A DNA stretch of 64,000 bases from Betaproteobacteria bacterium (GCA_012026885.1 VEPL01000030.1:1-64000), one strand, 5' to 3'. Positions 17,328-30,372 are shown, numbered from the stretch's first letter. Translations and numbers: made by a program. Notes: generated by a model from the sequence alone, not told the origin.

Positions 17328-17813
17328 TCAGCGCCTAGCCAGCCAGTCACGCACCGCCGGTCCGGTGCCGAAATCCCAGGCCTTGAGCCGCTCCGGCTCG
17401 ATCAGCCGGTACTCGGCGAGTTCCTCGTTGAGCGTGACCGATCCCGCTGCGCGCACGTGGTACGCGATGAGCAGCTGGTTCTTCGCCGCAAAGGAATAAA
17501 GACCGATCAGCGTGACCCCGGTCACGGTCAGACCGAGTTCCTCGACCACCTCACGGACCACGGCGTCCTCCGGGGTCTCGTCGCGCTCGAGGTAGCCGGT
17601 GATCAGCCCGAAGGCTCTTTCCGGCCACGCCACGTTGCGCGCCAGCACGATGCGCCCGTCAAGCTCGACCAGCGCCGCGACGACCGGCACCGGGTTGTCC
17701 CAATGCACGAAGCCACAACCCGCATCCGGGCAGGCCAGGCGCACACCGTCACCGGGCGCCGCCGGAACGAGCGCGCTGCCGCAGCGCGGGCAGAAACGGT
17801 AGTCGCCACCCAC
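17328..17813 (-). CDS. Nudix hydrolase with zinc ribbon, next to alaS
   Basis: About 161 residues from the GTG at 17813. The N-terminal zinc ribbon reads CPRCGSAL then CPDAGCGFVHWDNP, and the Nudix box includes GYLERDETPEDAVVREVVEELG. The ribbon-plus-Nudix layout resembles the NudC/Npy group and ADP-ribose-type hydrolases, but the substrate is not defined. The GTG is preferred because AAGGCGG precedes it and the start lies 14 bases after the alaS stop; the longer open frame upstream is buried in alaS. It is probably co-transcribed with alaS as the downstream gene. Confidence 0.78.
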   Translation of the reverse strand: MGGDYRFCPRCGSALVPAAPGDGVRLACPDAGCGFVHWDNPVPVVAALVELDGRIVLARNVAWPERAFGLITGYLERDETPEDAVVREVVEELGLTVTGVTLIGLYSFAAKNQLLIAYHVRAAGSVTLNEELAEYRLIEPERLKAWDFGTGPAVRDWLARR

Positions 17814-17826
17814 GCGGGCCGCCTTG

Positions 17827-20442
<2,616 letters not shown>

Positions 20443-20483
20443 AAACGGGCAGCCTTTGCGGCTATGAATTCGAAGCCAGCGAT

Positions 20484-20515
20484 TTTAAAAGAAAAACCCG
20501 CCACAAGGCGGGTTT
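20484..20515 (-). terminator. Terminator of the small secreted-protein gene
   Basis: AAACCCGCC/GGCGGGTTT (20494-20502 with 20507-20515) forms a 9-bp stem with a 4-base loop. On the minus strand it is followed by TTCTTTTAAAA. It lies 18 bases past the stop at 20534 and upstream of alaS. Confidence 0.9.
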
Positions 20516-20533
20516 CGTCAGGCAGGCGGACCG

Positions 20534-20890
20534 TCAGCCCCGGCGCGGGTAGTGATCATTCCGGCCATTGTGATTGTAATCGTGCTGGCGATCGTGCTTC
20601 TGGTGGCGAATGTGATCGCTCTGCACATCCTGGACATGGTGCAGCCGCTGCCGCTCCTGACGGGTCACGACACCGTCAGCCTTGGCCTGCATTTCGATGT
20701 TCTGCACGCGCGTCTGACCTCGCTCGAGGGTCACCGTCTCCCTCGGGGTCAGACTGCCCGATGCAGCGCCTTGCTGTATGCGCGCCTCCTGGTTGATCTG
20801 GCGCTGATCAACGCGCGGCGCGTTTTCCTGGGCCAGCGCCAGCACCGGCAAACACAACCCGATCAGCGCAACCGCCTTGAAATGCTTCAT
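20534..20890 (-). CDS. Small secreted protein of unknown function, His/Gln-rich C terminus
   Basis: A 118-residue protein with a clear signal peptide (MKHFKAVALIGLCLPVLALA, cleavage before QEN). The mature part is highly polar. Two related segments, RIQQGAASGSLTPRETVTLER and NIEMQAKADGVVTRQERQRL, alternate Gly/Asp turns with helix and vaguely resemble EF-hand-like repeats (SGSLT/ADGVVT). A basic, histidine- and asparagine-rich tail follows (HIRHQKHDRQHDYNHNGRND). A metal or cation-binding role is possible but unproven. The ATG at 20890 is preferred over 20914 because it starts the signal peptide and has GGAGAC upstream. It is monocistronic with its own terminator. Confidence 0.75.
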   Translation of the reverse strand: MKHFKAVALIGLCLPVLALAQENAPRVDQRQINQEARIQQGAASGSLTPRETVTLERGQTRVQNIEMQAKADGVVTRQERQRLHHVQDVQSDHIRHQKHDRQHDYNHNGRNDHYPRRG

Positions 20891-20953
20891 GTCCGTCTCC
20901 TGTAGGCCGGGCAAATTCCCTGGAGCGCATTAGAAAACGTCGGGCAACAAAAA

Positions 20954-21700
20954 TCAGCCGCCCAGTTGCAAGCAATCGTAAGCAGTTGTATCGCCAGAGA
21001 AGAGATCCAGGCGATCCGTGAACACGGCGCTGACACCGCGCGCGAACAGGGCATGCGCCCGCTCCGGTTCATTGACCGTGTAAGCAAGGACGGAAATGCC
21101 ATGTTCCCGCGCCTCGTCGAGCACCGCATCCGTCAGCAGCGTGGCATTGCAATGCAGCGAGGCGGCCTGCAAATCATGCAACACGCTGCGCCAGTCGGCC
21201 GGCGCTTCTTCCCAGAGGACGCCGCGCGGAATATCCGGCGCGACATCGTGTGCCACCCGGAGGGCGGCCAGCGAAAAGGACGAGAAAAGCGGCGGTAGCT
21301 CGTCTCCGCGCCACAACGTGCGCGCCATGCGGGCGACGACCTCGGCCGTAGCGATCTCGTGCCCGGCCGCCGGCTTGATTTCCACGTTGGCGAGCAGCCC
21401 GAGTTCGCGACAGAGGGCCGCAGCCTGGTCAAAGCGCGGCACAGGTTCGCCGCCCCCGGCGTCCAGCGCAAAAATCGCCGCATCGGACGCGTCACAGACG
21501 CGCCCGGTACCGTTGGTCGTCCGCTCCAGCGTCTCGTCGTGGATAAGGACCGGCGTACCGTCGGCCGTCAGCATCACGTCGAACTCGACCGCCCGAAATC
21601 CCATGCGGGCAGCCAGGCGAATCCCGGCCAGCGTATTCTCCGGGGCAAGCGAGCCGCCACCGCGGTGGGCGATCCAGCGCGGCAACGGGAAGGGCTGCAT
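20954..21700 (-). CDS. ugpQ: Glycerophosphodiester phosphodiesterase UgpQ
   Basis: A 248-residue cytoplasmic GDPD-family TIM barrel. The catalytic starts are visible: WIAHRGGGSLAPENTLAG (His-Arg-Gly and the metal-binding Glu), EFDVMLTADGTPVLIHDETLERTTNG and a C-terminal GVSAVFTDRLDLF. It cleaves glycerophosphodiesters to glycerol-3-phosphate and the free alcohol. It starts one base inside the end of the ugpB gene (TGATG), so the two are coupled. No signal peptide is seen, which fits UgpQ rather than periplasmic GlpQ. Confidence 0.93.
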   Translation of the reverse strand: MQPFPLPRWIAHRGGGSLAPENTLAGIRLAARMGFRAVEFDVMLTADGTPVLIHDETLERTTNGTGRVCDASDAAIFALDAGGGEPVPRFDQAAALCRELGLLANVEIKPAAGHEIATAEVVARMARTLWRGDELPPLFSSFSLAALRVAHDVAPDIPRGVLWEEAPADWRSVLHDLQAASLHCNATLLTDAVLDEAREHGISVLAYTVNEPERAHALFARGVSAVFTDRLDLFSGDTTAYDCLQLGG

Positions 21701-23001
21701 CAGAAGGGCTGCGCCTTTTTCATCGCGGGACGGGCGTTGAGGTAAGCATTGCCGCGCGAGACAGCAGCATCGAGTCCGGCCTTGGCAGGTTTCCGGTCAG
21801 TCCAGACTGCCTCGAGTTCCTCGTCCGCGATCACGCGCACGCCGTCGATATCCGAAACATGCGGCACTGGCGGGACCCCCTTGCCCTTGAGCGACGCATA
21901 GGCAATCTTCAGGGTCCGGTCGACTTCGCCGAATACCTTGCTCTGTGCGGCGCTGCGGGCGACCGGAGTGAGCGGAAGGCCACCATAGACCCGCACCATC
22001 TCGACTTGCATCTCGGGCGACAGCAGGAAGGAAACGAACTGCGCGACCTGCTTGTACTCCGCCGGCGGGCGGCCGGCGCCGACCCACAGCGTGGCGCCGT
22101 CGGCCAGCGAGTGCTGGCGGCCACCGTAAACGTCGTCGTGGAAGGGGAGCGGAGCGACGCCGAGGTCGATGCGACGGTTGGATTCGAAATCGACATGCTC
22201 GCGCGAATCGGTCGTGATCATCGCGCATTCGCCGTCGTGGAAGCGCTTGCTCGCCTCGGCCCGCCGACCATACGTCTTAAAATAGTTGGCCTTGACCCAG
22301 GTCGTCATCATGGCGACGTGCTTGACCTGCGGCAGGCCGTTGAAAACCAGGGTTCCCTTGGCGTCGACCGCAGGCAGGCCGGACAGCGCGCTGACGTTGT
22401 CGATATGCACCCACACCGGCCATGAGGTCGTGTAGGGGCAGGCGTAGCCAGCTTCCTGGATCTTGTCGAGCATGCCCTGCATCTCGAACCAGGTCTGGGG
22501 CGGCTTTTCCGGATCCAGCTTCGCCTTGCGGAAAGCGTTCTTGTCGTAGAAGAGGACAGGCGTCGAATAAACCAGTGGCAAGGCCACCAGTCTCCCCTTC
22601 GCATCGAGTACGCCACCGGCGAGATCCGGGGAGAGGTCGGCTGCCTTGACCGGCTTGCCGGCCTTGGCCATCACCTCGTGCAAAGGCACAAAGGATTGAG
22701 CCTGACTGAGCAGGTCGCTCATGTCGTAACGCATCACCAGGTTGAGACCGGCCGGCTTCTCGCCTCGCTCGAGACGGGTCAGCTTGAGGGCGTTGCCGGT
22801 TTCCCGGTTGAAGCGGTCGACCACGGCTTGCAGGCGGGCCTCCCCTGCCGCGCCGAGGTTGTGCGCCAGTTCGAAGTCAACTGGCTGGGACTCGGGCTTG
22901 CCGGCTGGCTTTGCAGCCGGTTTGGCTGGCGTGGCGGCGAGCGCGGGCAAGGCAGCAGCGCAGGCGGCAGCGAGCACCAGCGTACGGAGGCGGAATGACA
23001 T
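21700..23001 (-). CDS. ugpB: sn-Glycerol-3-phosphate ABC transporter substrate-binding protein UgpB
   Basis: A 433-residue periplasmic binding protein with a signal peptide (MSFRLRTLVLAAACAAALPALA) and the MalE-like UgpB fold. Recognisable segments are FELAHNLGAAGEARLQAVVDRFNRETGN, LVYSTPVLFYDKNAFRKA and VRVYGGLPLTPVARS. UgpB captures glycerol-3-phosphate and glycerophosphodiesters. The mature protein begins with an Ala/Lys/Pro-rich linker. The usual ugpA, ugpE and ugpC genes are missing: ugpB is followed only by ugpQ, and upstream lies the divergent rlmM. A functional importer needs the other subunits from elsewhere. Confidence 0.92.
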   Translation of the reverse strand: MSFRLRTLVLAAACAAALPALAATPAKPAAKPAGKPESQPVDFELAHNLGAAGEARLQAVVDRFNRETGNALKLTRLERGEKPAGLNLVMRYDMSDLLSQAQSFVPLHEVMAKAGKPVKAADLSPDLAGGVLDAKGRLVALPLVYSTPVLFYDKNAFRKAKLDPEKPPQTWFEMQGMLDKIQEAGYACPYTTSWPVWVHIDNVSALSGLPAVDAKGTLVFNGLPQVKHVAMMTTWVKANYFKTYGRRAEASKRFHDGECAMITTDSREHVDFESNRRIDLGVAPLPFHDDVYGGRQHSLADGATLWVGAGRPPAEYKQVAQFVSFLLSPEMQVEMVRVYGGLPLTPVARSAAQSKVFGEVDRTLKIAYASLKGKGVPPVPHVSDIDGVRVIADEELEAVWTDRKPAKAGLDAAVSRGNAYLNARPAMKKAQPF

Positions 23002-23108
23002 GAGGACTCCTGGAATGCAAACGGAAAGGGCCGATTATAGCCATTGTCATGGTGCCCGCCGGCATTCCGGCAGCCTGTGCGACAATCGCCTTCCCTAATG
23101 GACACGCA

Positions 23109-24194
23109 ATGATCGATTCTCTCGTCCTCTACTGCCGCGCCGGCTTCGAAAAGGAGTGCGCGGCCGAAATCTGCGCCCGCGCCGGCGCTCTCGGTGCCGA
23201 TGGCTACGCCCGTGCCAAGCCGGACAGTGCCTATGTCAGCTACCACCTGCACGACCCGGTGGCGGCCGGGGCCCTGCTCGCCGACCTGCGCTGGCGCCAG
23301 CTCATCTTCGCCCGCCAGCTCCTGTTCGCGATCCCGCTGGTCGCCGAACTCCCGGTCGGTGACCGCATCACGCCGCTGCTCGCCGCGGTCGACCGCCTGC
23401 ACACATCGATTTCCGGTCCTTACGCCGATGTCTGGCTGGAGACCGCGGACACCAACGAGGCCAAGGAGCTCTCGGCCTTCCTGAAGAAATTCGAAAAGCC
23501 CTTCCGCAGCGCCCTGGAAAAAGCCGGGCGACTGGACACCGGCAAGACCACCCTGCCCCGCCTGCACGTGTTCTTCCTTGGTTCCGGCGCCGCGTTCGTC
23601 GCCGCCTCGCTGCCCGGCAACGCTTCCGACTGGCCGCTCGGCATCCCGCGCCTGCGCATGCCGCGCGCCGCGCCGTCGCGCTCGACCCTGAAGCTGGCGG
23701 AGGCGTTCATGGAATTCGTCGGCAACCGCAACGCCGGTGATCGCCTGCGCGCCGGACAGACCGCGGTCGACCTCGGCGCTGCGCCCGGCGGCTGGAGCTG
23801 GCAGTTCGCCCAGCGCGAGATCCACGTCACCGCCGTCGACAACGGCCCGCTCGACAAGGAGCTGATGGCCGGCGGCATGGTCGAGCACGTCCGCACCGAC
23901 GCCTTCCACTGGCTGCCGAAGCGGCCGGTGGACTGGCTGGTCTGCGACATGGTCGAGAAGCCGGCGCGCGTCGCCGCGCTGGTCGGCGACTGGGCGGCGG
24001 CGAAGCTGTTCAAGGAAGCGATCTTCAACCTCAAGCTGCCGATGAAGAAGCGCTACGAGGAACTGGAGAACTGCCGGGCCATCATCGACGGCAAGCTGGC
24101 AGGCGCCGAGGTCGAGGCCAAGGTGCGCTTCAAGCAGCTTTACCACGACCGCGAGGAAGTGACCGGCCACATCCGGCTGCTCAGGTCGCGTTGA
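23109..24194 (+). CDS. rlmM: 23S rRNA 2'-O-ribose methyltransferase RlmM
   Basis: A 361-residue enzyme that methylates C2498 of 23S rRNA. It has an N-terminal THUMP-like part (YCRAGFEKECAAEI) and a C-terminal Rossmann methyltransferase domain with the SAM-binding TAVDLGAAPGGWSWQF, the acidic TAVDNG and the conserved VDWLVCDMVEKP. Length is close to the E. coli protein. The ATG at 23109 begins MIDSLVLYCRAG as in the family; the open frame upstream is non-coding. It is a single gene, divergent from ugpB. Confidence 0.95.
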   Translation: MIDSLVLYCRAGFEKECAAEICARAGALGADGYARAKPDSAYVSYHLHDPVAAGALLADLRWRQLIFARQLLFAIPLVAELPVGDRITPLLAAVDRLHTSISGPYADVWLETADTNEAKELSAFLKKFEKPFRSALEKAGRLDTGKTTLPRLHVFFLGSGAAFVAASLPGNASDWPLGIPRLRMPRAAPSRSTLKLAEAFMEFVGNRNAGDRLRAGQTAVDLGAAPGGWSWQFAQREIHVTAVDNGPLDKELMAGGMVEHVRTDAFHWLPKRPVDWLVCDMVEKPARVAALVGDWAAAKLFKEAIFNLKLPMKKRYEELENCRAIIDGKLAGAEVEAKVRFKQLYHDREEVTGHIRLLRSR

Positions 24195-24224
24195 CGACAC
24201 GCGGCAGGCGGCCGCGGCAAGGCG

Positions 24225-24230
24225 TATAAT
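24225..24230 (+). promoter_or_regulatory. -10 element (TATAAT) of the rhlE-type gene
   Basis: A perfect TATAAT ends only 8 bases before the helicase ATG at 24239, placing the expected transcription start at or 1-2 bases before the start codon. No convincing -35 hexamer is seen at 17 bases, and no Shine-Dalgarno fits between the two, so a leaderless or very short-leader mRNA is possible. Confidence 0.5.
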
Positions 24231-24238
24231 GCTGCCCC

Positions 24239-25738
<1,500 letters not shown>

Positions 25739-25753
25739 ACCGGGGATCCGGCC

Positions 25754-26503
25754 TCAGCCCGGCTCGTTCAGCTTGATGATCACCAGCGACAGGTTGTCAC
25801 CGCTGCCGCGCGCGCGTTTCCGGGCGAGATCGATGAGCATTTCGGATGCCTCGCGCGCACTGTTGCCGTCGATGATGCTGCCCATCTCGGCATCGTCGAA
25901 ATAAGCCCAGAGACCATCGGAACAGAGCAGGAAGCTGTCGCCCGCCTCGAGATCGGTCGCCTCCCCGAAATCGAATTTCGGCGCCTCCTTGCCACCCAGC
26001 GACGTGATCAGCACATTGCGGTTCGGGTGGGTGAGCGCCTGATCCGGCGTAATCCGGCCGATCGCCACGAGATGCTCGACGTAGGAATGGTCCGTGCTGC
26101 GAAAGACGGGGGTGCCACGGTGGAAGCGATAGATCCGGCTGTCGCCGCAGTAACCCCAGGTCACCCGGCCAGGCTGCAGGAGCAACATGACCGCGGTGCT
26201 GTGGGGGTCCTTTTCATTCATGAAGCGCGACACCTGGATCATCGAATGCGCTTCGAGCATGCTGCTTTCCAGCAGGTGCCGTCCGCTCTCCTCGGCCGGC
26301 GAAAAATGTTCGAGGCTGGTCTTGGCGGTGTGCACCACCTGCTCGGCAGCCAGCGCGCCGCCGGCGTGCCCGCCCATGCCGTCGGCGACGACAGCCAGCG
26401 CCACGCCACGCTGGCGCGAGTGCGGCAGGATCGCCAGGCGGTCCTGCTGCTCCTTGCGATCGCCCTGATGGGTCGCGGCGCAAACTTCGACGGTGAATGG
26501 CAT
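25754..26503 (-). CDS. PP2C-family serine/threonine protein phosphatase
   Basis: A 249-residue single-domain PP2C (Stp1/PphA-like). Metal-binding motifs are in order: RKEQQDRLAI (first Asp), VVADGMGGHAGGALAAE, TWGYCGDSRIYRFHRG, FLLCSDGLWAYFDD and the C-terminal GSGDNLSLVII. It dephosphorylates Ser/Thr phosphoproteins with Mn2+ or Mg2+. The ATG at 26503 (MPFTVEVCAATHQGDR) begins the fold. The longer frame upstream overlaps the glcF end and is rejected. No kinase gene is adjacent. Confidence 0.92.
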   Translation of the reverse strand: MPFTVEVCAATHQGDRKEQQDRLAILPHSRQRGVALAVVADGMGGHAGGALAAEQVVHTAKTSLEHFSPAEESGRHLLESSMLEAHSMIQVSRFMNEKDPHSTAVMLLLQPGRVTWGYCGDSRIYRFHRGTPVFRSTDHSYVEHLVAIGRITPDQALTHPNRNVLITSLGGKEAPKFDFGEATDLEAGDSFLLCSDGLWAYFDDAEMGSIIDGNSAREASEMLIDLARKRARGSGDNLSLVIIKLNEPG

Positions 26504-26568
26504 CCGGAAATTCCTCTCGGCGCGAAGGTTAGCACGAAAGGCAGAGCGGTCGCCCCGCGCCGCACGAC

Positions 26569-27807
26569 TCAGGCAAGCGCCTCGTCGAGAAGTTCTATCC
26601 AGTGCCGCACCGGCAGCGTGCAGCCAGCCTGCAGGTGGGTCAGGCAACCGATGTTCGCCGTCGCGACAACCTGCGGCGAAGCGGCGGTCAGCGCCTCCAA
26701 CTTGTTGTCGCGCAAGCGCAAGGAAAGCTCGGGCTGGAGCAGCGAATAGGTGCCGGCCGAGCCGCAACACAGGTGCCCGTCGGCCACCGGGACCAGATCG
26801 TAACCGGCTGCCGCCAGCAACTCCTCGGCGACACCGCGGATCTTCAGGCCGTGCTGTAACGTGCAGGGCGAGTGGAAAGCGAGCGGACCGCGCCGCTGCT
26901 TGCCCGCCGCAAGCACGGGCAGCAGGCTATCGCGCGCGGCAGCGACCACTTCCAGCGGGTCCCGGCACAGGTTGCTGATTTTTGACGCCTTTTCGGCGTA
27001 CACCGCGTCATCGGCCAGCACATGGCCATAGTCGCGGACCTGGACGCCGCAACCGGACGCCGTGACAACGATAGCCTCGATCCCGCCCTCCACGTGCGGC
27101 CACCAGGCGTCGATATTGCGCCGCATGTCGTCGCGCGCAGCAGCCTGGTCGTTGAGGTGGAAGCGCACGGCCCCGCAACAGCCGGCCTTGGCGTCTTCGA
27201 CCAAGGCGACACCCAGGCGGTCGAGCACGCGCGCCGTCGCCGCATTGATGTTCGGCGCCAGCGCCGGCTGCACGCAACCGGCCAGCGTCAGCATACGCCG
27301 CTGGTGGCCGCCCGGGGCCGGCCACGGCCGCAGTTCCTCCCGCGCATCGGGGGGCAACTTGTCGGCGAGGCCCGACGGCAGCAGCGGACGCAGCATCCGG
27401 CCGGCCTTGACCGCCGTGCCGAACAACCCCGGCCGGGTCAGTGTCTCGCGCAGCAAGCCGCGCATCAGGGCATCGCCGCCCTTGCGCGGCAGGCGTTCCT
27501 CGACGACCTGGCGGCCGATGTCGAGCAGGTGGCTGTATTTCACTCCCGAAGGACAAGTGGTCTCGCAGGAACGGCAGGTCAGGCAGCGATCAAGGTGCAG
27601 GCGCGTCTTTTCGCTGACCGGCTTGCCCTCGAGCACCTGCTTGATCAGGTAGATACGCCCGCGCGGGCCATCAAGCTCGTCGCCGAGCAACTGGTAGGTC
27701 GGACAGGTCGCGGTGCAGAAGCCGCAATGCACGCATTTGCCGATGATCTCGCCGGCAACCTTGCCGGCGGGGGTATCGCGGATGAAGTCGGCCAGCCGGC
27801 TGTCCAT
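26569..27807 (-). CDS. glcF: Glycolate oxidase iron-sulfur subunit GlcF
   Basis: A 412-residue protein with two [4Fe-4S] ferredoxin motifs near the N terminus (CVHCGFCTATCPTY and CLTCRSCETTCPSG) and two CCG-type domains (AGCCGAVRFHLN and HLCCGSAGTYSLLQPE). This is the GlcF layout, which transfers electrons from GlcDE to the quinone pool. The ATG at 27807 gives MDSRLADFIRD as in the family. It follows glcE by 13 bases and is the last gene of the glycerate kinase-glcD-glcE-glcF run. Confidence 0.96.
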   Translation of the reverse strand: MDSRLADFIRDTPAGKVAGEIIGKCVHCGFCTATCPTYQLLGDELDGPRGRIYLIKQVLEGKPVSEKTRLHLDRCLTCRSCETTCPSGVKYSHLLDIGRQVVEERLPRKGGDALMRGLLRETLTRPGLFGTAVKAGRMLRPLLPSGLADKLPPDAREELRPWPAPGGHQRRMLTLAGCVQPALAPNINAATARVLDRLGVALVEDAKAGCCGAVRFHLNDQAAARDDMRRNIDAWWPHVEGGIEAIVVTASGCGVQVRDYGHVLADDAVYAEKASKISNLCRDPLEVVAAARDSLLPVLAAGKQRRGPLAFHSPCTLQHGLKIRGVAEELLAAAGYDLVPVADGHLCCGSAGTYSLLQPELSLRLRDNKLEALTAASPQVVATANIGCLTHLQAGCTLPVRHWIELLDEALA

Positions 27808-27820
27808 GCGCCTTCGCCTT

Positions 27821-28882
27821 TCAGAATTCCGCGTAGAGGCGGCCGGGGTTGAGGATGCCACGCGGGTCGAAGCCCTTCTTCAGGCGACGGTGCAGGGCCA
27901 GCAGCGCCGGCGACAGCGGGGCAAAAGCGCCTTCGCGGCAACGCAGCGACTCGGGCGCACGGTAGAGAACCGCATGGCCGCCGGCGCGCGCCGCCGCGCC
28001 GCGCACGGCATCCTGCACCCCGGTATGCCAGCGCAGGGCACCACCCCATTCGATGGCCGACGGCGGGTCGAACCCGGCGAGCGCGGCTGTCGGCGGTAGC
28101 GCAACCCGCCAGAGAACCTCGCCGGCGAAAGCGGCATGGGTCTGCTCACGCACGGAAATCCAGTGTTTTTCGGCGTCGACCGCAATCTCGCCGCCGAGCC
28201 GGCCGCGTGCCGCCTCGACGGCCGCCCGCGCACCGGACAGGCGCAACCAGAGTCGGCCGGCGTGCCAGAACGACCCCGACACCGGGAGCGGCTGCCCGCC
28301 CCAGGCATTCAGCCGCGCCAGCGCGTCTTCGGCCGTCATCTCGAAAACCAGCGTCGTCTCGGCAACCGGCCTGGGCAAGACCTTGAGGGTTACTTCGGCG
28401 ATCACGCCGAGCGTGCCCATGCTGCCGGCGATCAGGCGCGACACGTCGTAGCCGGCAACGTTCTTCATCACCTGGCCACCGAAGCTGAGGGCCTGGCCGG
28501 CGCCATCGACCAGCCGGACACCGAGAACGAAATCACGTACGGCGCCGGCCTGTTGCCGGCGCGGGCCGGAAAGGCCGGCGGCGACACAGCCGCCGGCGGT
28601 TGCAGCGCCGAAGCGCGGTGGTTCGAAAGCGAGCATCTGTCCCCGTTCCGCAAGAGTCGCCTCGATTTCGCTCAGCGGCGTGCCGCAGCGGGCGGTGACG
28701 AAAAGCTCGGTCGGCTCGTAGGCAACGATGCCGCGATGGCCGGCAACGTCGAGTACATCGCCGGCCAGCATGCCCCCGTAGAAATCCTTGCTGCCGCCAC
28801 CCCGGATGCGCAGCGGGGTCTTCGCATCATGAGCGGAAGCGACAGCGGCGACAATCTCGTCCAGCGTCGTCACGACGGCCAT
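27821..28882 (-). CDS. glcE: Glycolate oxidase FAD-binding subunit GlcE
   Basis: A 353-residue FAD-binding protein of the vanillyl-alcohol-oxidase fold. It shows PLRIRGGGSKDFYG, the FAD-loop LAFEPPRFG..TAGGCVAAGLSGPRRQQAG and the conserved C-terminal ILNPGRLYAEF. GlcE is the smaller flavin subunit acting with GlcD and GlcF to oxidise glycolate to glyoxylate. The ATG at 28882 overlaps the glcD stop by one base (TGATG), so a longer upstream frame inside glcD is rejected. Confidence 0.95.
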   Translation of the reverse strand: MAVVTTLDEIVAAVASAHDAKTPLRIRGGGSKDFYGGMLAGDVLDVAGHRGIVAYEPTELFVTARCGTPLSEIEATLAERGQMLAFEPPRFGAATAGGCVAAGLSGPRRQQAGAVRDFVLGVRLVDGAGQALSFGGQVMKNVAGYDVSRLIAGSMGTLGVIAEVTLKVLPRPVAETTLVFEMTAEDALARLNAWGGQPLPVSGSFWHAGRLWLRLSGARAAVEAARGRLGGEIAVDAEKHWISVREQTHAAFAGEVLWRVALPPTAALAGFDPPSAIEWGGALRWHTGVQDAVRGAAARAGGHAVLYRAPESLRCREGAFAPLSPALLALHRRLKKGFDPRGILNPGRLYAEF

Positions 28883-30372
28883 CAGAAGCGCTCCAGTTCC
28901 GGGAACTTCAGGTCGCCCCGGTGCACATGCATGCGCCCGTACTCCGCGCAACGATGCAGGCTGGGCACCGCCTTGCCCGGGTTGAGCAGGCCGCGCTCGT
29001 CGAAGGCCGCCTTGACGCGGTGGAAGGCCTCGAGCTCGGATGTCGTGTACTGGACGCACATCTGGTTGATCTTCTCGACGCCGACCCCGTGCTCGCCGGT
29101 GATCGAGCCGCCGAGCGCAACCGACAGCTCGAGGATGCCGGCACCGAAGGCCTCGGCCCGCTCCCATTCGCCCGGCTTGGCCATGTCGTACATGATCAGC
29201 GGATGCAGGTTGCCGTCGCCGGCGTGAAAGACGTTGGCGCAGCGCAGGCCATACTTCCGCTCCATCGCGGCGATAGCGGAGAGCATCTCGGCCAGGCGCC
29301 GGCGCGGAATCGTCCCGTCCATGCAATAGTAATCCGGCGTGATGCGCCCGACCGCGGGGAAGGCCGCCTTGCGCCCTGCCCAGAAGCGCAGGCGCTCGGC
29401 CTCCGACTGCGACACGCGGATATCGCGGGCGCCACTGGCGGTGAGCACCTCGGTGACGCGGACGATCTCCTCAGCCACCTCTTCCGGAGTTCCGTCCGAC
29501 TCGCAGAGCAGGATGGCCTCGGCCTCGAGGTCGTAGCCGGCCTTGACGAAAGGCTCGACGGCCGCCGTCGCCGGCTTGTCCATCATTTCCAGGCCGGCCG
29601 GGATGATGCCGGCGGCGATGATCGCGGCAACCGCGTCACCGGCCCGCGCGACATCGTCGAAGGAGGCCATGACCACCTGTGCCAGTTCCGGCTTCGGGAC
29701 CAGCTTCACGGTCACCTCGGTCACCACGCCCAGCATGCCCTCGGAGCCGATCAGCAGCGCCAGGAGATCGTAGCCGGGCGCATCGGGGGCTCCGGAGCCG
29801 ATTTCGAAGACCTCTCCCTCGATGCTGACGACACGGATGCGCAGGACGTTGTGCACGGTCAGCCCATACTTGAGGCAATGGACGCCGCCCGAGTTCTCGG
29901 CGACATTGCCGCCCAGCGTGCAGGCGATCTGCGACGAGGGATCGGGGGCGTAATAAAGCCCGAACGGGGCCGCTGCCTCAGAAACCGCGAGATTGCGCAC
30001 GCCGGGCTGGACGACGGCCGTGCGGCTGGCGCGGTCGACATGCAGGATGCGGTTGAAACGGGCGAGCGAGAGCACGACCCCCTGCGCGTGCGGCATGGCG
30101 CCGCCCGAAAGCCCGGTACCGGCACCGCGGGCGACGACCGGGACGCGGAGCCGGTGGCAGGTGCGCAGGATGTCGACGACCTGGCCCTCGCTCTCGGGCA
30201 GGCAGACGGCCATCGGCAACTCGCGGTAGGCGGTGAGACCGTCACATTCGTAGGGACGAAGGTCTTCTTCGTCGACCAGCAGGCAGCGGGCGGGCAGGAT
30301 TGCCGCGAGTGCGGCTGCCAGCGCGGCACGATCGGTCGCGAAACCGGGGTCGGGAGTCGTCATCGCATTCAT
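28882..30372 (-). CDS. glcD: Glycolate oxidase catalytic subunit GlcD
   Basis: A 496-residue FAD-linked oxidase. FAD-domain motifs VVARGAGTGLSGGAMPHAQGV and CTLGGNVAENSGGVHCLKYG are followed by an FAD-oxidase C domain with NVFHAGDGNLHPLIMYD and SGSITGEHGVGVEKI-type residues (GGSITGEHGVGVEK). GlcD oxidises glycolate (and often D-lactate) to glyoxylate. It overlaps the upstream kinase gene by four bases (ATGA) and the downstream glcE by one, so glycerate kinase-glcD-glcE-glcF is one coupled operon. A second in-frame ATG lies three codons inside. Confidence 0.97.
   Translation of the reverse strand: MNAMTTPDPGFATDRAALAAALAAILPARCLLVDEEDLRPYECDGLTAYRELPMAVCLPESEGQVVDILRTCHRLRVPVVARGAGTGLSGGAMPHAQGVVLSLARFNRILHVDRASRTAVVQPGVRNLAVSEAAAPFGLYYAPDPSSQIACTLGGNVAENSGGVHCLKYGLTVHNVLRIRVVSIEGEVFEIGSGAPDAPGYDLLALLIGSEGMLGVVTEVTVKLVPKPELAQVVMASFDDVARAGDAVAAIIAAGIIPAGLEMMDKPATAAVEPFVKAGYDLEAEAILLCESDGTPEEVAEEIVRVTEVLTASGARDIRVSQSEAERLRFWAGRKAAFPAVGRITPDYYCMDGTIPRRRLAEMLSAIAAMERKYGLRCANVFHAGDGNLHPLIMYDMAKPGEWERAEAFGAGILELSVALGGSITGEHGVGVEKINQMCVQYTTSELEAFHRVKAAFDERGLLNPGKAVPSLHRCAEYGRMHVHRGDLKFPELERF

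Noticed and set aside
26504-26770. Upstream extension of the PP2C gene (338-codon frame)
   Set aside because: It runs through the end of glcF; the ATG at 26503 starts the phosphatase fold directly.
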